Shown: positions 22,965 to 35,375 of the stretch, piece by piece | How positions within the stretch are numbered: the first letter of the stretch is position 1 | Layout: each line of letters opens with the position of its first letter | Notes under the pieces: model-generated | Seen by the model: the letters and a program-made list of their open reading frames with translations, nothing else | Databases searched by the model: none | What the model was told of the DNA's origin: nothing | NCBI GenBank assembly: GCA_037951105.1 | Contig: JBAMJV010001330.1 | Coordinates: 248,001-312,000 of the forward strand | Direction: 5' to 3' | Source of the DNA: Echinarachnius parma | Lineage: Eukaryota; Echinodermata; Echinoidea; Clypeasteroida; Echinarachniidae | Length of the DNA stretch: 64,000 nucleotides | Position numbers and translations under genes: made by a program

Positions 22965-23600
22965 TGACACATGAGAATGATTATTTTCTCTTTACATGTT
23001 TATCTTTCTAAGATCACTCAATCTTAAAGTGTTTTGAGTAGAATGTTACATACTCCATGCCATATGAGAGCAGTAATTATGCTTTATATCTCAATTACTA
23101 CATGAGAACTTACATTTTCCCCCCTTGAAGCTCTATTTATTCAATTCACTGTTGGTATTTACCTTGAGGTAAAATGTTAGACAACTGCGCCACATGAGAA
23201 TGATAATTATGTTTTTATCTGTGTTTCAGTTCATGGGAACTTAATTTTCTTGCTATAGTTAAATTACTTCATTCTCAGTTTTCACCTTGAAGCAATTTCT
23301 TTTGAAATGCTAGATACTTTGTCACATTAGAAGGATAATTATGTTTTTATCTGTGTTTCAGTTCATGGGAACTTAATTTTCTTGCTATAGTTAATAGTTA
23401 TATTAGTTCATTCTCAGTATTCACCTTGAAGCACTTTCTTTTGAAATGTTAGATACTTTGTCACATTAGAAGGATAATTATATTTTTTATCTGTCTGTTA
23501 GAACATTAAAAAAATGCAATTTTCCCTTTTCTCCCTATAGATAGATCAGTTCGCTATTAGTAGTTTACCTTGAAGCAATTTTTCTTTCCAAAAAGATTCC
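22965..23600 (+). repeat. Minisatellite, about five units of 130 bases
   Basis: Units share GATAATTATGTTTTTATCTG, TTCATGGGAACTTA, TTCACCTTGAAGCA and GTTAGATACTTTGTCACATT. The two central units are nearly identical; the outer ones are more diverged. Confidence 0.85.
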
Positions 23601-24298
23601 AAATTGATGCCAGAGGCTATTACGGCTCCCCTTCTCATCTTTAGTTTGAACTTGATACTAATATCCCCAACAATTATACAAATTATAGATCCTAATGGAG
23701 CTTAATTGCAATTTCTCAATGTCAATGTCATGTTATACACTGGCAACTTTTTGTGTAAGATATTGAAGATGTACTGTAATTTGGAGATGATTTGAAGTTG
23801 AGTGCTTTGTGTAATGATTGGTAAGTGCAATTTTGTTGTGAAAAAATACAGAGACTAGATTAGTGACAATGTTTGTGTAGATCTTGATGGGAAGTTTGAG
23901 GAAGTACCAAGTGCCACTAAAAGAAATATATGTACAGAACAGTTTGGATAATTAATACAAAAATGTGCAAGTATTAGAATAAACAACACACACATGTACA
24001 CATGAGCATGCTTCACAGCCACATAAACAAGCAGACTTGTAGGAATGCAGATCCCAATTTACAAATGTATCAATACTGAAAGTGACTGCATTTTCAATGG
24101 CAATGATAATTAGAGGGTTAACAACACCATGAATATTAACACAACTGTGATGACCGTCCATTAGCTGGGCAGACAAGCTGTATAATTACATCTTCACAAC
24201 CTTTCATCGGTTGTTTTTCTCTCCACATCTATTGCTACATTCTTTTAGAGCACCTCTTACATGCAATTACTCTTTGCCTGCAATCTTTGGGATGAAGG

Positions 24299-24341
24299 TG
24301 TTACCAAGGCGGTATTAAGAAAGATACCTCCTTGGTGTAAC
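24299..24341. repeat. Imperfect hairpin of the AAGGAGGTA type
   Basis: ACCAAGGCGGTAT faces ATACCTCCTTGGTGTAA across an 8-base loop; one mismatch and a small bulge. Confidence 0.7.
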
Positions 24342-24439
24342 GTGTGTTTTTCCCTCCGGTCCTTCATTTTTTCATCTTCTTCTGTTTCTTCTGCTTTTTA
24401 ATCACGAAATACAATGCAGAGTGGTCTGACTCCCATTGG

Positions 24440-24720
24440 TAATACTTCACACGAGCACGAACCCGGGTCGGTCCATTTCCTTGAGTGCGTGTGCGATGCG
24501 CCAAACAATCTCACCTCTCGCCTTTCAATGGATGTACCCCCGGGCAACCTGTGCCGGGGCTGGCGAAAGCGTGATCCCTCAAATTAGCAGCGGCATTTGT
24601 TAGTGTAACACCTTGCATTGGCTCGTTGAGGGGTCCGATTGGAACATAGGCGTCTAGATGAAAGATTGTGAAACACATGGGGGTCGACATTCATGCATGC
24701 ATGTTGCGAGGGATACTATT
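24440..24720. promoter_or_regulatory. CpG-richer patch in intron 3, possible regulatory element
   Basis: CpG words are much denser than in the flanks (for example CGAACCCGGGTCGG) and no repeat or reading frame explains it. Function is inference from composition only. Confidence 0.2.
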
Positions 24721-25619
24721 TTGGACTATATTAGGTGCATCTAAAATTAGAAACCTAATTTGATAGAAGCTTACTTGATAAAACCAATAGATATCAGAGC
24801 ATTAAGATTTAGGGCATTTTGAACTGTGTACATGATGATCTCTGTTAAAAATGATAGCTGCGCAACTCTTGAAACCATGCAGAGCATTCAAATTGAGTTA
24901 GAGGATTTTGGATGTTTCTGTATTTTTCAACTAGCTGATTCTAGCCAAAAAAAAGTTATATGGTTTTGACTGTGGGCTCTATAAAGTTCAGTTCGATTTT
25001 AATCCGCTGAATATTGGTTTGTGAGTAACATAAAGTACAAAGTACATAGCAACTGCACAATTTTAGAGCAAAGAACTTTTATTGCAATTTAATCTGCTTT
25101 CACAGTGCTCTCATATTTCTTAAGTAAATAGCTGGTGGAAATGAAAGAATCATTCAACCCATTACCTCCCAGATAATGGTATTTACATAGGCTAAATACA
25201 AGGTACATCCGGTTCCTGTACACATAAGGTTAATATAGAAATGGATTCTGGTCATAACAAATGGCAATAAAGAATGAGTTTAACAACCTGCCTACCAAAT
25301 ATGGTAAATTGCACAGACTTTCAACATGTCGTTCCAGGCTCTGATAATATAGCGTTAATAAAGAAAAGGATTTTGGTAACAAATAGAGTGATGGATAAGA
25401 ATTTATACCAAGAGTGTCAAATCAACCACCCACCTACAGCAGGTACCAATATTTTTACCCTGTCCATATTTTGGACCCCCCCTTTCATATAATACATTTT
25501 GATATCCATTCTTATATCCATACAGCTTCATGGTATTTATGTAATTATCTTGTATTATTATGAGTGCATTATTTCATTTTAAAAAAAATATTATAGCTGA
25601 AAGGAGTAAAAGGCATAGG

Positions 25620-25770
25620 AAATGTTAAGATTATTTAAAGGTCATAAGAGGATGTCCAGGAAACAGAAATATGAAATGACCATGTTAAAATGTTAAATGT
25701 TAAAATTATTTAAAGGTCATAAGAGGATGTCCAGGAAACGGAAATATTATGAAATGACCATGCGGTTATG
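25620..25770 (+). repeat. Two-copy tandem duplication, period about 74
   Basis: AGGTCATAAGAGGATGTCCA with GGAAAC.GAAATAT occurs twice, nearly identical. Confidence 0.85.
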
Positions 25771-25987
25771 AAATATGCCCTCTCTTGTAATTAAAGGGAA
25801 ATATTAGAAGGTCACCATCAGTTCAGCAAGGTTGCTATAAAAATATGACCTAATTATTGGATGGTCAAAATGTGGACAAATCAGATATGGCAGAAATCAA
25901 TATTCATCTTCGAGTAATGAAGCACGAGGACAAAATAACCATGCTCATTAATTGCACGTTAATTAATGAGGTTGAATCATGCGGAAA

Positions 25988-26097
25988 GTGCAATATGTAA
26001 TATAATGTTTTGGGCCTCTCTTGGTCTTTCGGCCGTGGATATATGTAGTAATATGATGTTATGGGTCTCTCTCTTCGTCTCTCGGCTGTAGATTTAA
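25988..26097 (+). repeat. Two-copy tandem duplication, period about 58
   Basis: TAATAT.ATGTT.TGGG.CTCTC and TCGGC.GT.GAT are repeated. Confidence 0.65.
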
Positions 26098-26639
26098 TTG
26101 ATGAGGCATATTGATGTTTTTAACATATTATGCTGAAATATTAAAGTATGGGCAAATGATTTTAAATGACTTTGCAGGAATATTCATGAATTTGATGACT
26201 TGGTGGATCTAGCATCCAGGGTTTTCAGGACAAAAGCGAGTCACCTAACAAAGACATCAAAGAGATAGGTTTTCATCTCTTATACAGTAATGAAGATGTG
26301 GGCACACAGAAGGTGGGAATTCCTAGACATGGATTCCAAAATAAATTGATTGTGTGTATTTGAAAGTAAGATTACAATTAAATATTTTCACTTGGCACCA
26401 AATTATCATAAGCACAAAAAGTGGTACATATTGAAGTGAATTATTGATATTCATTTTAATTTTGGTTTGGTACAAAGCGGGGAGTTGCCAATTTGATGTT
26501 ATTACTGCCAACACATTTTGTATTACATTTGGACTGTCCACACTTGGTTTAATTGTTTGAATACTTAAACATCAACTAGAATAATTTGAACACCTAGAAC
26601 GAGACAGAGACCAAGACCAACACTGAGAACGAGATCATG

Positions 26640-27060
26640 TTGTTGTCTTTAGATGTTACACATACCAAGTGACTGTCGATGATGGGAATCCCCATCATTT
26701 CCCAATCATTTTGGAAGACGTGAAAATCATCCGAGCAAATAGGTGCCTGGACTAAGACCACGTTGTCATCTCGGGTTGTTAGGGAGCCTGAGTGATAGGC
26801 CAGCTAATCAGCAGCGAAGGCAAGAGGCGGTGAGCTCCTGCAATCTTACCAACTTATCCAGCTGCAATATCATCCTGCTGTCGACGCGCGGATTCATCAC
26901 CGAAATGTTCAAAATGAAAAAACTAGCGAATAATCACGAGACGTAATATTCGCTAGAGCTGGTGGTAATGTAATCGCCAGTCAGGCTTTGTGTTTGCACA
27001 TGTGTTAGGCCCATCACGAGCTGCGAAAAAAACGCTTCTACCACTTTGCGCGACCCGACG
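26640..27060. promoter_or_regulatory. Complex, CpG-richer patch in intron 3, possible regulatory element
   Basis: It is high-complexity sequence with no repeat structure and more CpG than its flanks (for example GTCGACGCGCGG). It contains an 8-base-arm palindrome at 26679-26698. A 67-codon frame at 26743 is not recognisable. It may be an enhancer; this is unproven. Confidence 0.2.
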
Positions 27061-27530
27061 TACCATATTTTCATCTTTCCAAGTCATTCTGCCCTTTTTT
27101 TTCTACTAGAGATGATGAATAAAAAAAACTCATAACAACTGAAAAAGAAAAACAGATATGATATTTGCATCAGAGACTCATAGTTCTAATCTCCTTGGTT
27201 CTAACTTGCCATTGGTATAAAACATGAAATGTGCATCACAGCATGTTCTGTCAAGAAAAAATTGACGCCAGTTAGGGGGATGCTATTTCTATCATGACTG
27301 GAAGCTACGAATTAAGGCGCCTGTCGTCACGTCGTAGCTTTGATATCGGTGAAATATTACTAGAATTGCCCGTCACAATACTGTAATCATAGTCACACGT
27401 GTGTTTGTTTTGAGGGTGTTGTTTTGTGTCTGTTTTTGTAATTGAGTATTGCGATGTTTTCTTTTGTCACGTGTTTGGAGCGATCTTTTCTGCTGATTCT
27501 GAGAAATCTTCTCATTTTCCTCTGCACTTT

Positions 27531-27782
27531 GTGTGATTGGATGGTATTTCTTACTACACGTACTAGTTCCAAGGAAATATGATAAATTCATGTCAACAAT
27601 GTATATAATTTCACACATTTATACATAACATACAAGTTTGTCCGAGGGGTTTGTTCTATTTGTTTGATTGAATGGTATTTTTTTTACTACACATACAAAC
27701 ATACATGTATATAGAGTTCCAAGGAAAATTTGATATGTAACTTTACTTTGGCAATGTCTATAATTTCACTCTATACGTAACA
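27531..27782 (+). repeat. Two-copy tandem duplication, period about 130
   Basis: GATTG.ATGGTATTT, GTTCCAAGGAAA and TATAATTTCAC occur in the same order in both copies. Confidence 0.72.
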
Positions 27783-28564
27783 GAGCAGATCGACAAGAGG
27801 ATTCTTCTGTTTCAGATAATCAGGGTAATGCATTTGCCCAAATGGTTGAAATCTTGTCATTTCAGGAATCAAATAAGTAAAATTGCTTAAAAAGGTGTTT
27901 TTTTATGACAAATGAACAAATAAAATATTTCTCATGCATTCCTTCCAAGTGTAAGGATGTAAACAAAAAATCATTTGGAATCTCTTTCGTTTTCAGGACA
28001 TTCCTGCTGGATAGCTTATCGTGAGAAAAATTCTTCTATGATCAGTTGATATCACAGACTCTTTTACTTAAATAGGATTTGTTTACAGATTATTTTACTC
28101 TCTCTCCATATGACTTGGTATTAGAGTGAACAATTAAACGTCTAAGATTCATGCACCGTGCCTTTATGGTAATTAAGATAAATCTGGGTCATTATAATAT
28201 TTGATGATTAGAATTGTATTCTGAATTATTGGTATTCACTGCATAATAAAAAGCTCAAAACTATTTACAGCAAGGGCTTTGTTCCGGTACATGCCATCAA
28301 AAAGATAACACATATGATACTGTCTGGTTTTAGTTGTATTATTTAGAACGGGTTGCTAGGTTACGCACAATAGATGGTATGTTACAAATGTAATGAATAG
28401 AAAATAGCAGGAATCTTCAGAGCTATCTTTCACACACGAAAGAATGGGCTAGCCTTGAAATATATTATGATGGCGGTGCCAAGCCAAGTCGCTAACGTTG
28501 TAAAATAAACTTTTTTAGAAATGTGACGAACAATAAGAGGGAGCAGACAGTGATTTTGAATAGG

Positions 28565-28757
28565 AATGATTTCTAAAGAGGGTGCACTGATTATTTTGGG
28601 TGATATCCCCCTCTCGCATAAAAAGGATTTCTAAAGAAGTGCCAGGCTTATAAATGTTGATATCCCTGTCACACAAAAAGTGATTTCTAAGCAAGTGCAA
28701 TGCTTTGAATATATTTCTTTATACCCCTCTCGCACAAAAGCGAATTGTAAAGAGGGA
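28565..28757 (+). repeat. Minisatellite, about four units of 60 bases
   Basis: GATTTCTAA.GAAGTGC and ATA.CCCCTCTCGCA recur. Confidence 0.75.
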
Positions 28758-28758
28758 T

Positions 28759-28818
28759 GGCATAACTGAGCGTTTGAATGGGCTGGCATAACTGAGCGTT
28801 TGAATGGGCTGGCATAGC
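28759..28818 (+). repeat. 26-base tandem duplication
   Basis: GGCATAACTGAGCGTTTGAA plus six bases occurs twice exactly and a third copy starts. Confidence 0.85.
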
Positions 28819-29448
28819 TTCAGTGGTACGGAACACTGCGCTCGCGGCATTCGGAAAGTCGCTTGATCCAATTGTGATGTCGCAACGGCAAGTTTAAAGT
28901 CTGAATCAGATCTCGTTATAATCAAGTTTTGCAACTGCGCATTGATACCTCCTATCTATCTATACTCATGCTTTGAGAAAATCTCTATTTGTGTTTTGAA
29001 AACAAATCCCCTCGTAAAAATATGACTCAGAGAAATTGTCCAAGTCGGCAAAAGAAATGACTGTGGTCCAATGAGGCAGAAAGATCCCAGAGTTGTGATA
29101 GAACGTGATAAGAATCAAAAGATTCATTCTGTATCATTACGGGAAATAAATATCAGATTAGAATGTAATATGTGTATTTGTTGTTTAAAAACTTGACTGT
29201 ACGCATGATTAAGAGACAAGAAAATTCATCACGATGTGAATTGTTTTGCAAAGTTTTAAAACATTTCTTGAGAATGATAATTGGACTTTCCCATGTAATT
29301 CCATATACAACAAAGATGTTGACACTTTTTGACAAATTCAAAATGAAGTTGCAGTGAACAATGAAAGGGCCCCATTGATCTTCAAACTTCCTTGAAATGT
29401 TCATAGTTATTTGGTAAATACCCTGATGGAGTTGATTACTTCAAACTA

Positions 29449-30125
29449 ATGTGACCTAGATCACATTTATTTATATGAATAGTATAATCAGGACACCATA
29501 CTTGTGACACAGTTCCCTGTGAAAATCAAATCTCGCAATAAAACAAAAATGCTTCTCGGATACATGAATTCTTGAGATATTCAGTGATAAAAGTATTATT
29601 GAATATCACCCCGCTTCAAATCTAGGTGAAATCTCTAACAAAACATTCGCTCTTGCCTAAACTGTTGAATTTGTCAGAAATAAGTTGAATGATCAAACAA
29701 AAATGTGACCTAGATAGACATGTAGTACGTTGTATAAATCATGAAACCCCTTTGCCAATAAGAACCCCTTTAAATAATGCATTCTTGTTCTTTGCAACAT
29801 AATTTCTTCTTATATATCAGGGATAAAAAGATTATTGACTGTAACTCTGCTTCAAATCAAGGTTCAATATACTGCACAATGTCCAATTTAGTTTTCTTCC
29901 ATAAACTGTTAAATGTTCAGAACATAGTTGACTTATTGAATTAATGTGACCTAGATTGACACAAACAAGTTTGGTAAATCATGCATTTCTATGAAACCAT
30001 ACATGTGACATAGTTTGTTGATGCCAAAACCACCAAAACCACCAAATAATGCTTCCTTGTGCTCTGTTACATTATTTCGTCAGACTTTCCTTTGATAACA
30101 TTCAGTATTAGTATGATTTGGGATA
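29449..30125 (+). repeat. Tandem repeat, three units of about 245 bases
   Basis: AATGTGACCTAGAT begins units at 29448, 29702 and 29943. Each continues through an AAAATGCTTC/AAATAATGC.TTC segment, GATAAAA.ATTATTGA and CTGCTTCAAATC.AGG, with later decay. Confidence 0.78.
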
Positions 30126-31789
30126 ATCTGGGACTTTCACAGCAGCATGGGAGCATGAAAATTATGTTTGTATGAACATAGACCTACTATGGTACTACTG
30201 GTACAAATGACCATAGAAACCTGATAAGAGACTGGGGTTTTAACAGGGAAACATTCAAAACAGGGTATTGTGAATGTTGTAACCAGCATCCTTAGCAATG
30301 TGAAAGAAGGGACGGGTCATTTATTCAGATTTTGCTGGTTTTCGGCTTAGCGCACAGTGGGTACTTTGTACATTTCAGAATGTATGTTAGCGGGTGGCTT
30401 TTGTATTCATTGAAATTTTGAGTTATAAATGAGCATACTTTGGAAGTTGGATGACGTAGATGAGGGAATTCAGCAACAATGCTTTTTATGATATTACACA
30501 GGCCCCATCTTCATTATATAATGAGAAATTGAAATCTTGGGCTTGTAATTTTGTGTTAGGCTGGTCAGTGATTAAAATATATTTTACTCTATCGTCTGCA
30601 TTGTAATGAATATTCACATAGAAAGCATATAATTATGTGTTTGTATATTATGTTCAGCATATACTGTGTATACTGGTACATGCAGTGATTTAAACACTGA
30701 GCTTCACTTGCGAAAGAAGCAGCTACAGTAGTTAACTCCCAATTTGTGCTCATTACGGGAGAGAGACGAGTCCGTAATTTCCCTCAAAAGAAATATATAC
30801 GGCTTCTCTTTCATGCTGCCTGTTTTTCTAATCAGCTTCAAGATCGAGCATCATTGTCTCCAGAAACTGATATTCTTAGGAACAATACAGTTGTAATCTT
30901 TCCAAGACACAAAGCACATTTTTTCATATGGTTGATTATGCGAGAGGAAAATAAAGAATGTATTATGATTTGGGGATTGCGTTCCTCAACAAAAGGTAGA
31001 CGGTTATTCTGTTAATCTTCAAACAAAAGACTCATTACCTTGCATCAATATAATAGGCAATTTTCTTTACACCTGCAATTGCATGGCAGTTTAGAAATCT
31101 CATTTCAATTAAATGTTGCTAATAATTGAGCAAAATAGCATTAGTTTTTTAATCTGGCAATTGAGTGAGAATTGTGACCTTTTAAATTTTGTAAGTAAAG
31201 GCTCAATCATTAGCATTAACGTGCACTTCTCGGCTGTATGTACAATACATTTGGTATCTTATGGGGGCCAATTATATCTGACTTTTGAATGGTTAAATCA
31301 AACAGATTGGAAATAGTAATACTTGGGTGATAAGCTATTGCTTGACAAAAATCCTCTGACTTCTTTTCTTAAACTGACAAAGTTGATAGATGATGAGGAT
31401 AATGATTTAGGCTTTCGTCTCTATTGCTATTGAGATTTTACGAGAACGTAAGGAAAGAAAAGATTTCAAAGGAAATACCTGCCCTGCTATGGTTTCTTGG
31501 TCTATGTCGGATTTCACAAAACCACCAGTCGGATTGCGGGATTCTTTGAAAAGAAAATGATAATCCTCTCGCATTTTGGATTAAAATTACCTTCTGTTCT
31601 CTTTCTGTTTTTGAAATACTTTTATTTCTAAATGCGTTCTATTTTCATCTCCATTAACTTGCTTTGTTTGTTCTCTCACAAAATGGTCAATACTTATAGC
31701 ACGCATAATGAAACCAGGGTATTTGAATGGTTAATAAGTACAGCATCCTTGGTAGTGATAATCATAGGGAGGGCTAGGGCCGATGAGCC

Positions 31790-32115
31790 TTTTCTGTCTT
31801 CTCACCTAATATTCTTCCCTTTTTGAGCTCTAAGAAACGCTGCAGGTAGAATTCCTCTTTTGTCTTCTATTATACAATTTGAAACGTGTCTTTTCTCCTA
31901 TTATCCTGCTTTTAGTTGAGTCCTAAGAAGTGGAAAGTACAAAATCAGACTGCAGTGGGTAGATTTCCTCTTCAGTCTTGTATTAAAGACAATTTGAACA
32001 TGTCTTTCTCCTGATATTCTTCCCTTTTTTGAGCTTAGAGAAATGAAAAGTAAGATAAGTAATTAAGATGCGCTTGCGATACATTTCCTCATCAATTTTG
32101 TAAAAGAGAATATGA
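31790..32115 (+). repeat. Tandem repeat, three units of about 120 bases
   Basis: Each unit has TTTCTCCT.ATATTCTTCC, TTTTGAGC.TAAGAA, GATTTCCTCTT and a CAATTTGAAC.TGTC end. Confidence 0.72.
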
Positions 32116-32341
32116 ACAATTGCAAGTGATTACAAGATTACACCTCAGAAGTCTTGTAATTTCACTACCACATGTACATGTAGGTGTATGGAATTGTAAA
32201 ACTCTTCACCGATTTACATCGAGTTAACCCATTCAGGACTGGTCTTGTAAATGCTATAGTTGGGCTCAAGTGAGAAAGCATGTTAGAACAAAATCAAACA
32301 GTCTTCATTTGGTTAAAGAATGAATAGGGTGGTATAATGAA

Positions 32342-32775
32342 CCCGGGGGGGGGGGGGGGGGGGGGGGGGTACTCAGATTATAGTCGGACGGGGGTGTGCG
32401 GCTGAGACCTCCAAACCCATACCCACATCTAAGGGTCTTTTTGCGAAAAATGGACCCATGCCTAAGGATTTTTTTTTCGCCTGCGGCGCATGTTTTGGGT
32501 GTATTTCCCGCAAATTTTGCGGTTTTAAGTTAGCGAGCGTAGCGAGCTTGAAAAATTTGGCAATTTTACATCGGCAAATCCAAAGATCCCGTATAAAAAA
32601 GGGGAAATCTGAAAAAAGGGACCCATGTCTAAGGATTTTTTTGATGAAAAGGGGACCCATGTCTAAGGATCTTTCTTGAAAAGGGGACCCATGTCTAAGG
32701 ATCTTTCTTGAAAAAGTCACCCTTCCCAGCGGCACATCCCCGTATACCCAATATACGTGAGTACCCCCCCCCGGG
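32342..32775. mobile_element. hAT-like non-autonomous element with poly-G ends and internal minisatellite
   Basis: It is flanked by a perfect 8-base target duplication ATAATGAA (32334-32341 and 32776-32783). The left end is CCCG24-25 TACTCA; the right end on the other strand is CCCGGGGGGGGGTACTCA. The inverted repeat continues imperfectly through GGGG.TGTGC.GCTG. Inside, GGGACCCATGTCTAAGGAT-type units of about 32 bases repeat three to four times. There is no transposase frame. An 8-base duplication fits hAT, but the terminal sequence is not a standard hAT end. Confidence 0.85.
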
Positions 32776-32809
32776 ATAATGAAACTATTGGTTTTGTTCA
32801 AACCAATTT

Positions 32810-33150
32810 ATTGCAACCTGTGTGGATAGTGGATACTTACACCTGCTGATCTAGTATTTGAACTTTGACCCCACTAGAAAGGTGTGGTTACTTCAATCAT
32901 GGACCATGCTTCAATTATGAGGGGAGGGAAGGTCAGACTATGACCTAGGTATGAGGACAAAGATCCTTCCTCTTACATAAAACAAATACAATAAGAGAAA
33001 GGAAAGGATGTATTAATTTTGCAATGTTTTTTTCCTGAACAATTTCTTGCAACCTGTGTGGATGCACCTGCTAATCCTACATTTGACCTGTGACCTTTGA
33101 CCCACCATGAGAGGTGTGGTTTGAGGTCAAATCATGACCCAGTTATAAGG
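32810..33150 (+). repeat. Two-copy tandem duplication, period about 230
   Basis: TTGCAACCTGTGTGGAT, CACCTGCT.AT and TTTGACC.C.....AGGTGTGG occur in both copies in the same order. It directly adjoins the 8-bp-TSD element. Confidence 0.75.
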
Positions 33151-33604
33151 ACAACTCTTCTACAGGGCTGGTAAAACAAGATAAAAGAGTGCTAGTCTCT
33201 ATTGGGCATGTCATATTGACCTACTTGTAACTTTGTTTGATTGGGTTCATTTGAACACTTGTTTTTATATTTGTTGGAAGAGTGAGGACTCAATTGTGCT
33301 CCATTATTGAAAGTTGTTGTATTTGAATCTAGAATGACTATTATCTCGTTGAACAGGGAGTAACATCTCATTAGCTGAAAACACTTTCAGTAATTAGAAG
33401 GATAAAGTAATTTGTTTACTACTTACAATGTACTGCAGTATGTTATCAATGTTAGGTAAACTAAAAGAATGACTAATGTACTCCTGAGGCGGAGCAATTA
33501 AAACATAATAAGGAAACCTGTTCACTTCAATCTCTTTCCTGGACAGGTTCATTGACTGAATGTTTCATTATTGCATTGTCACAGTGCTCATATTGGCACA
33601 GGCA

Positions 33605-33815
33605 TGCTTGCAAGCCCTGGGTCACTAAAAATTAGCTTAGGCCACCACATTTCATACATTGTAGATACTGAATTCCACTGTCCCGAATGGGCAACTGAAT
33701 AAAACAGAATCATTAATGTTTTCTTTGTTTGATGGGGCCACCAGTTTCAAATTTTGGCCCACTAGAATTTGAAAAATCTTGTTCTTAACTTGCCAGGATG
33801 GGCCACAAGGCAAAA
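33605..33815. repeat. Dispersed repeat, copy 1 (partner at 61675-61795)
   Basis: GCCCTGG.....CACTAAAAAT.AGCTT.AGGCCACCA and a later GGCCACCAG....CAAATTTT are shared with intron 5. Confidence 0.65.
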
Positions 33816-34661
33816 AGAGTTACTTTCTACATTTCTATTGTCAGCAAAACAAATCCCTTGTCTTTGCTCATTTTAATTTATTCAATATAATTCCCCTCAG
33901 TTTCCTTTATGTTTGAAAACAATTCATGTAAGGATATTTTGCAGGTACATGTAGGTTGATATTAGACTAGAGCAGGTAGGTTATTAGGGTCCGACTATGG
34001 GAGGGAAATTGCAGGATTACAAAACAGGATATGATGCGATGTCCCAAAGTTTGTTCAGAGAAAAACAAAAGCTCGTGATAGGATGGTTTTCAGTTTTTAA
34101 AATAGCCCCTCTGTCTGTGGTTTTAGGACATCCAATTAGTGTATTATTAGCATGGTGAGTGAGTCTTGTGGGAAGCCATGCAAAGTCTCGAGATGAATTC
34201 TGAAAAACGCTCAGGAATGCATGTGATACACTCCGAACAGCATGCAATACACGTACTGTACCTTTTAACCAAGCAGGCATACTTGTTTCATTTTATTAAT
34301 GAACAATTGATTGTTTTGTTTTCATCCTGGTTGATTAAATATCCGAAAAATTTAGAGACAAAACTCACCATGAATACAGACTAGTCTAAAGAAATAAACA
34401 ATCTTGAAAGAAATAGGAGAACAGATTACTAATATAGTTAACTAAGAAATTAATATGATGTCTGATCCATACAAACAAGCAACTTAGAGTTAGACTTTAT
34501 CTTATCAGTAAAATAACATCTGACGTCTGGGGAACAAGCTGTCGGTGGCTATTTTCCAATAGTGAATGAAAATTCAAAATCCTTGATGAAGACTATTGGT
34601 AGCAACATTTTCAATTGCATATTCCCAAAGGTTTCGGTATTCTGTTTTCACCTCACCTCCT

Positions 34662-34718
34662 TCCATCACAAAGGCAAGGTACACACACTCAAGCCAGAAA
34701 CACAAACAACATTCAACT
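34662..34718 (+). repeat. Direct repeat left of a MITE (partner at 35035-35094)
   Basis: TTCCATCACAAAGGCA.GGTA and AGCCAGAAACACAAACAACA are shared by both copies. Confidence 0.82.
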
Positions 34719-34779
34719 CGTTCAGGAACGATTGATTTTGCTACAACACGTTATCTCCATCAACATAAGCCAGAGTATA

Positions 34780-35004
34780 AAGCTGCGTTTCCACTAGAGC
34801 GAATTTCCGCGACGAATTTTTTTTTCGCAGCAAATCATTGAAAAAAATCGCTCTGAGGAGCTATTTAAAAAATTCGCTTGCGAATATTCATAATGTAATA
34901 TTAATTATATATTTTAATAATATATGAATAGCACTGATTTGGTCCGTGCGAATGTTCGCGGCGGAAATTCGCAGCGGAAATTCGCTCTAGTGGAAACGCA
35001 GCTT
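34780..35004. mobile_element. MITE with about 30-base perfect terminal inverted repeats and TA duplication
   Basis: The ends AAGCTGCGTTTCCACTAGAG face each other and remain identical for about 30 bases, flanked by TA (34778-34779, 35005-35006). The centre is very AT-rich, with sub-repeats of AATTCGC and TTCGC. The intact ends suggest a fairly recent insertion. Confidence 0.9.
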
Positions 35005-35034
35005 TATGCGGAGACCCGGTCCTAAACGGGTTAA

Positions 35035-35094
35035 ATTCCATCACAAAGGCATGGTACATTCACACACACACTCCAGCCAGAAACACAAACAACA
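35035..35094 (+). repeat. Direct repeat right of a MITE (partner at 34662-34718)
   Basis: Same core as the partner 373 bases upstream; the MITE lies between the two copies. Confidence 0.82.
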
Positions 35095-35234
35095 TTTGAA
35101 ATTCAGAAGTTGAGATCTCTCTCCGCTCAACTCCATCCCCACCATCCAACTACCCACCCACCCACCCACGGACCCAGAATAACAAAACATCAATCCTTGG
35201 ATCTCTTCTTGGGCAGCTTATTTTGTTATCATTT

Positions 35235-35375
35235 GCAGCTCCCATCTCAATTTCTCAGTAGATTCTTATTATTGAAACTTCAAAAACATTTCATGTTACG
35301 AACCTCTTTTTTTAGTATTCACAGTAGCGCCTGTCTCAATTTATCCGTAGATTCTTCTTATTAAAATTTCAAGAG
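35235..35375 (+). repeat. Two-copy tandem duplication, period about 100
   Basis: CATCTCAATTTCTCAGTAGA and CTGTCTCAATTTATCCGTAG, each followed by TTCTTATTATT-like text. Confidence 0.6.

Noticed and set aside
26684-26693. GGGAATCCCC as an NF-kB site
   Set aside because: It fits the consensus, but about one match is expected by chance in a window of this size, and nothing else supports it.
32373-32801. 142-codon minus-strand frame
   Set aside because: It covers the non-autonomous 8-bp-TSD element and its internal tandem units; no protein family is recognisable.
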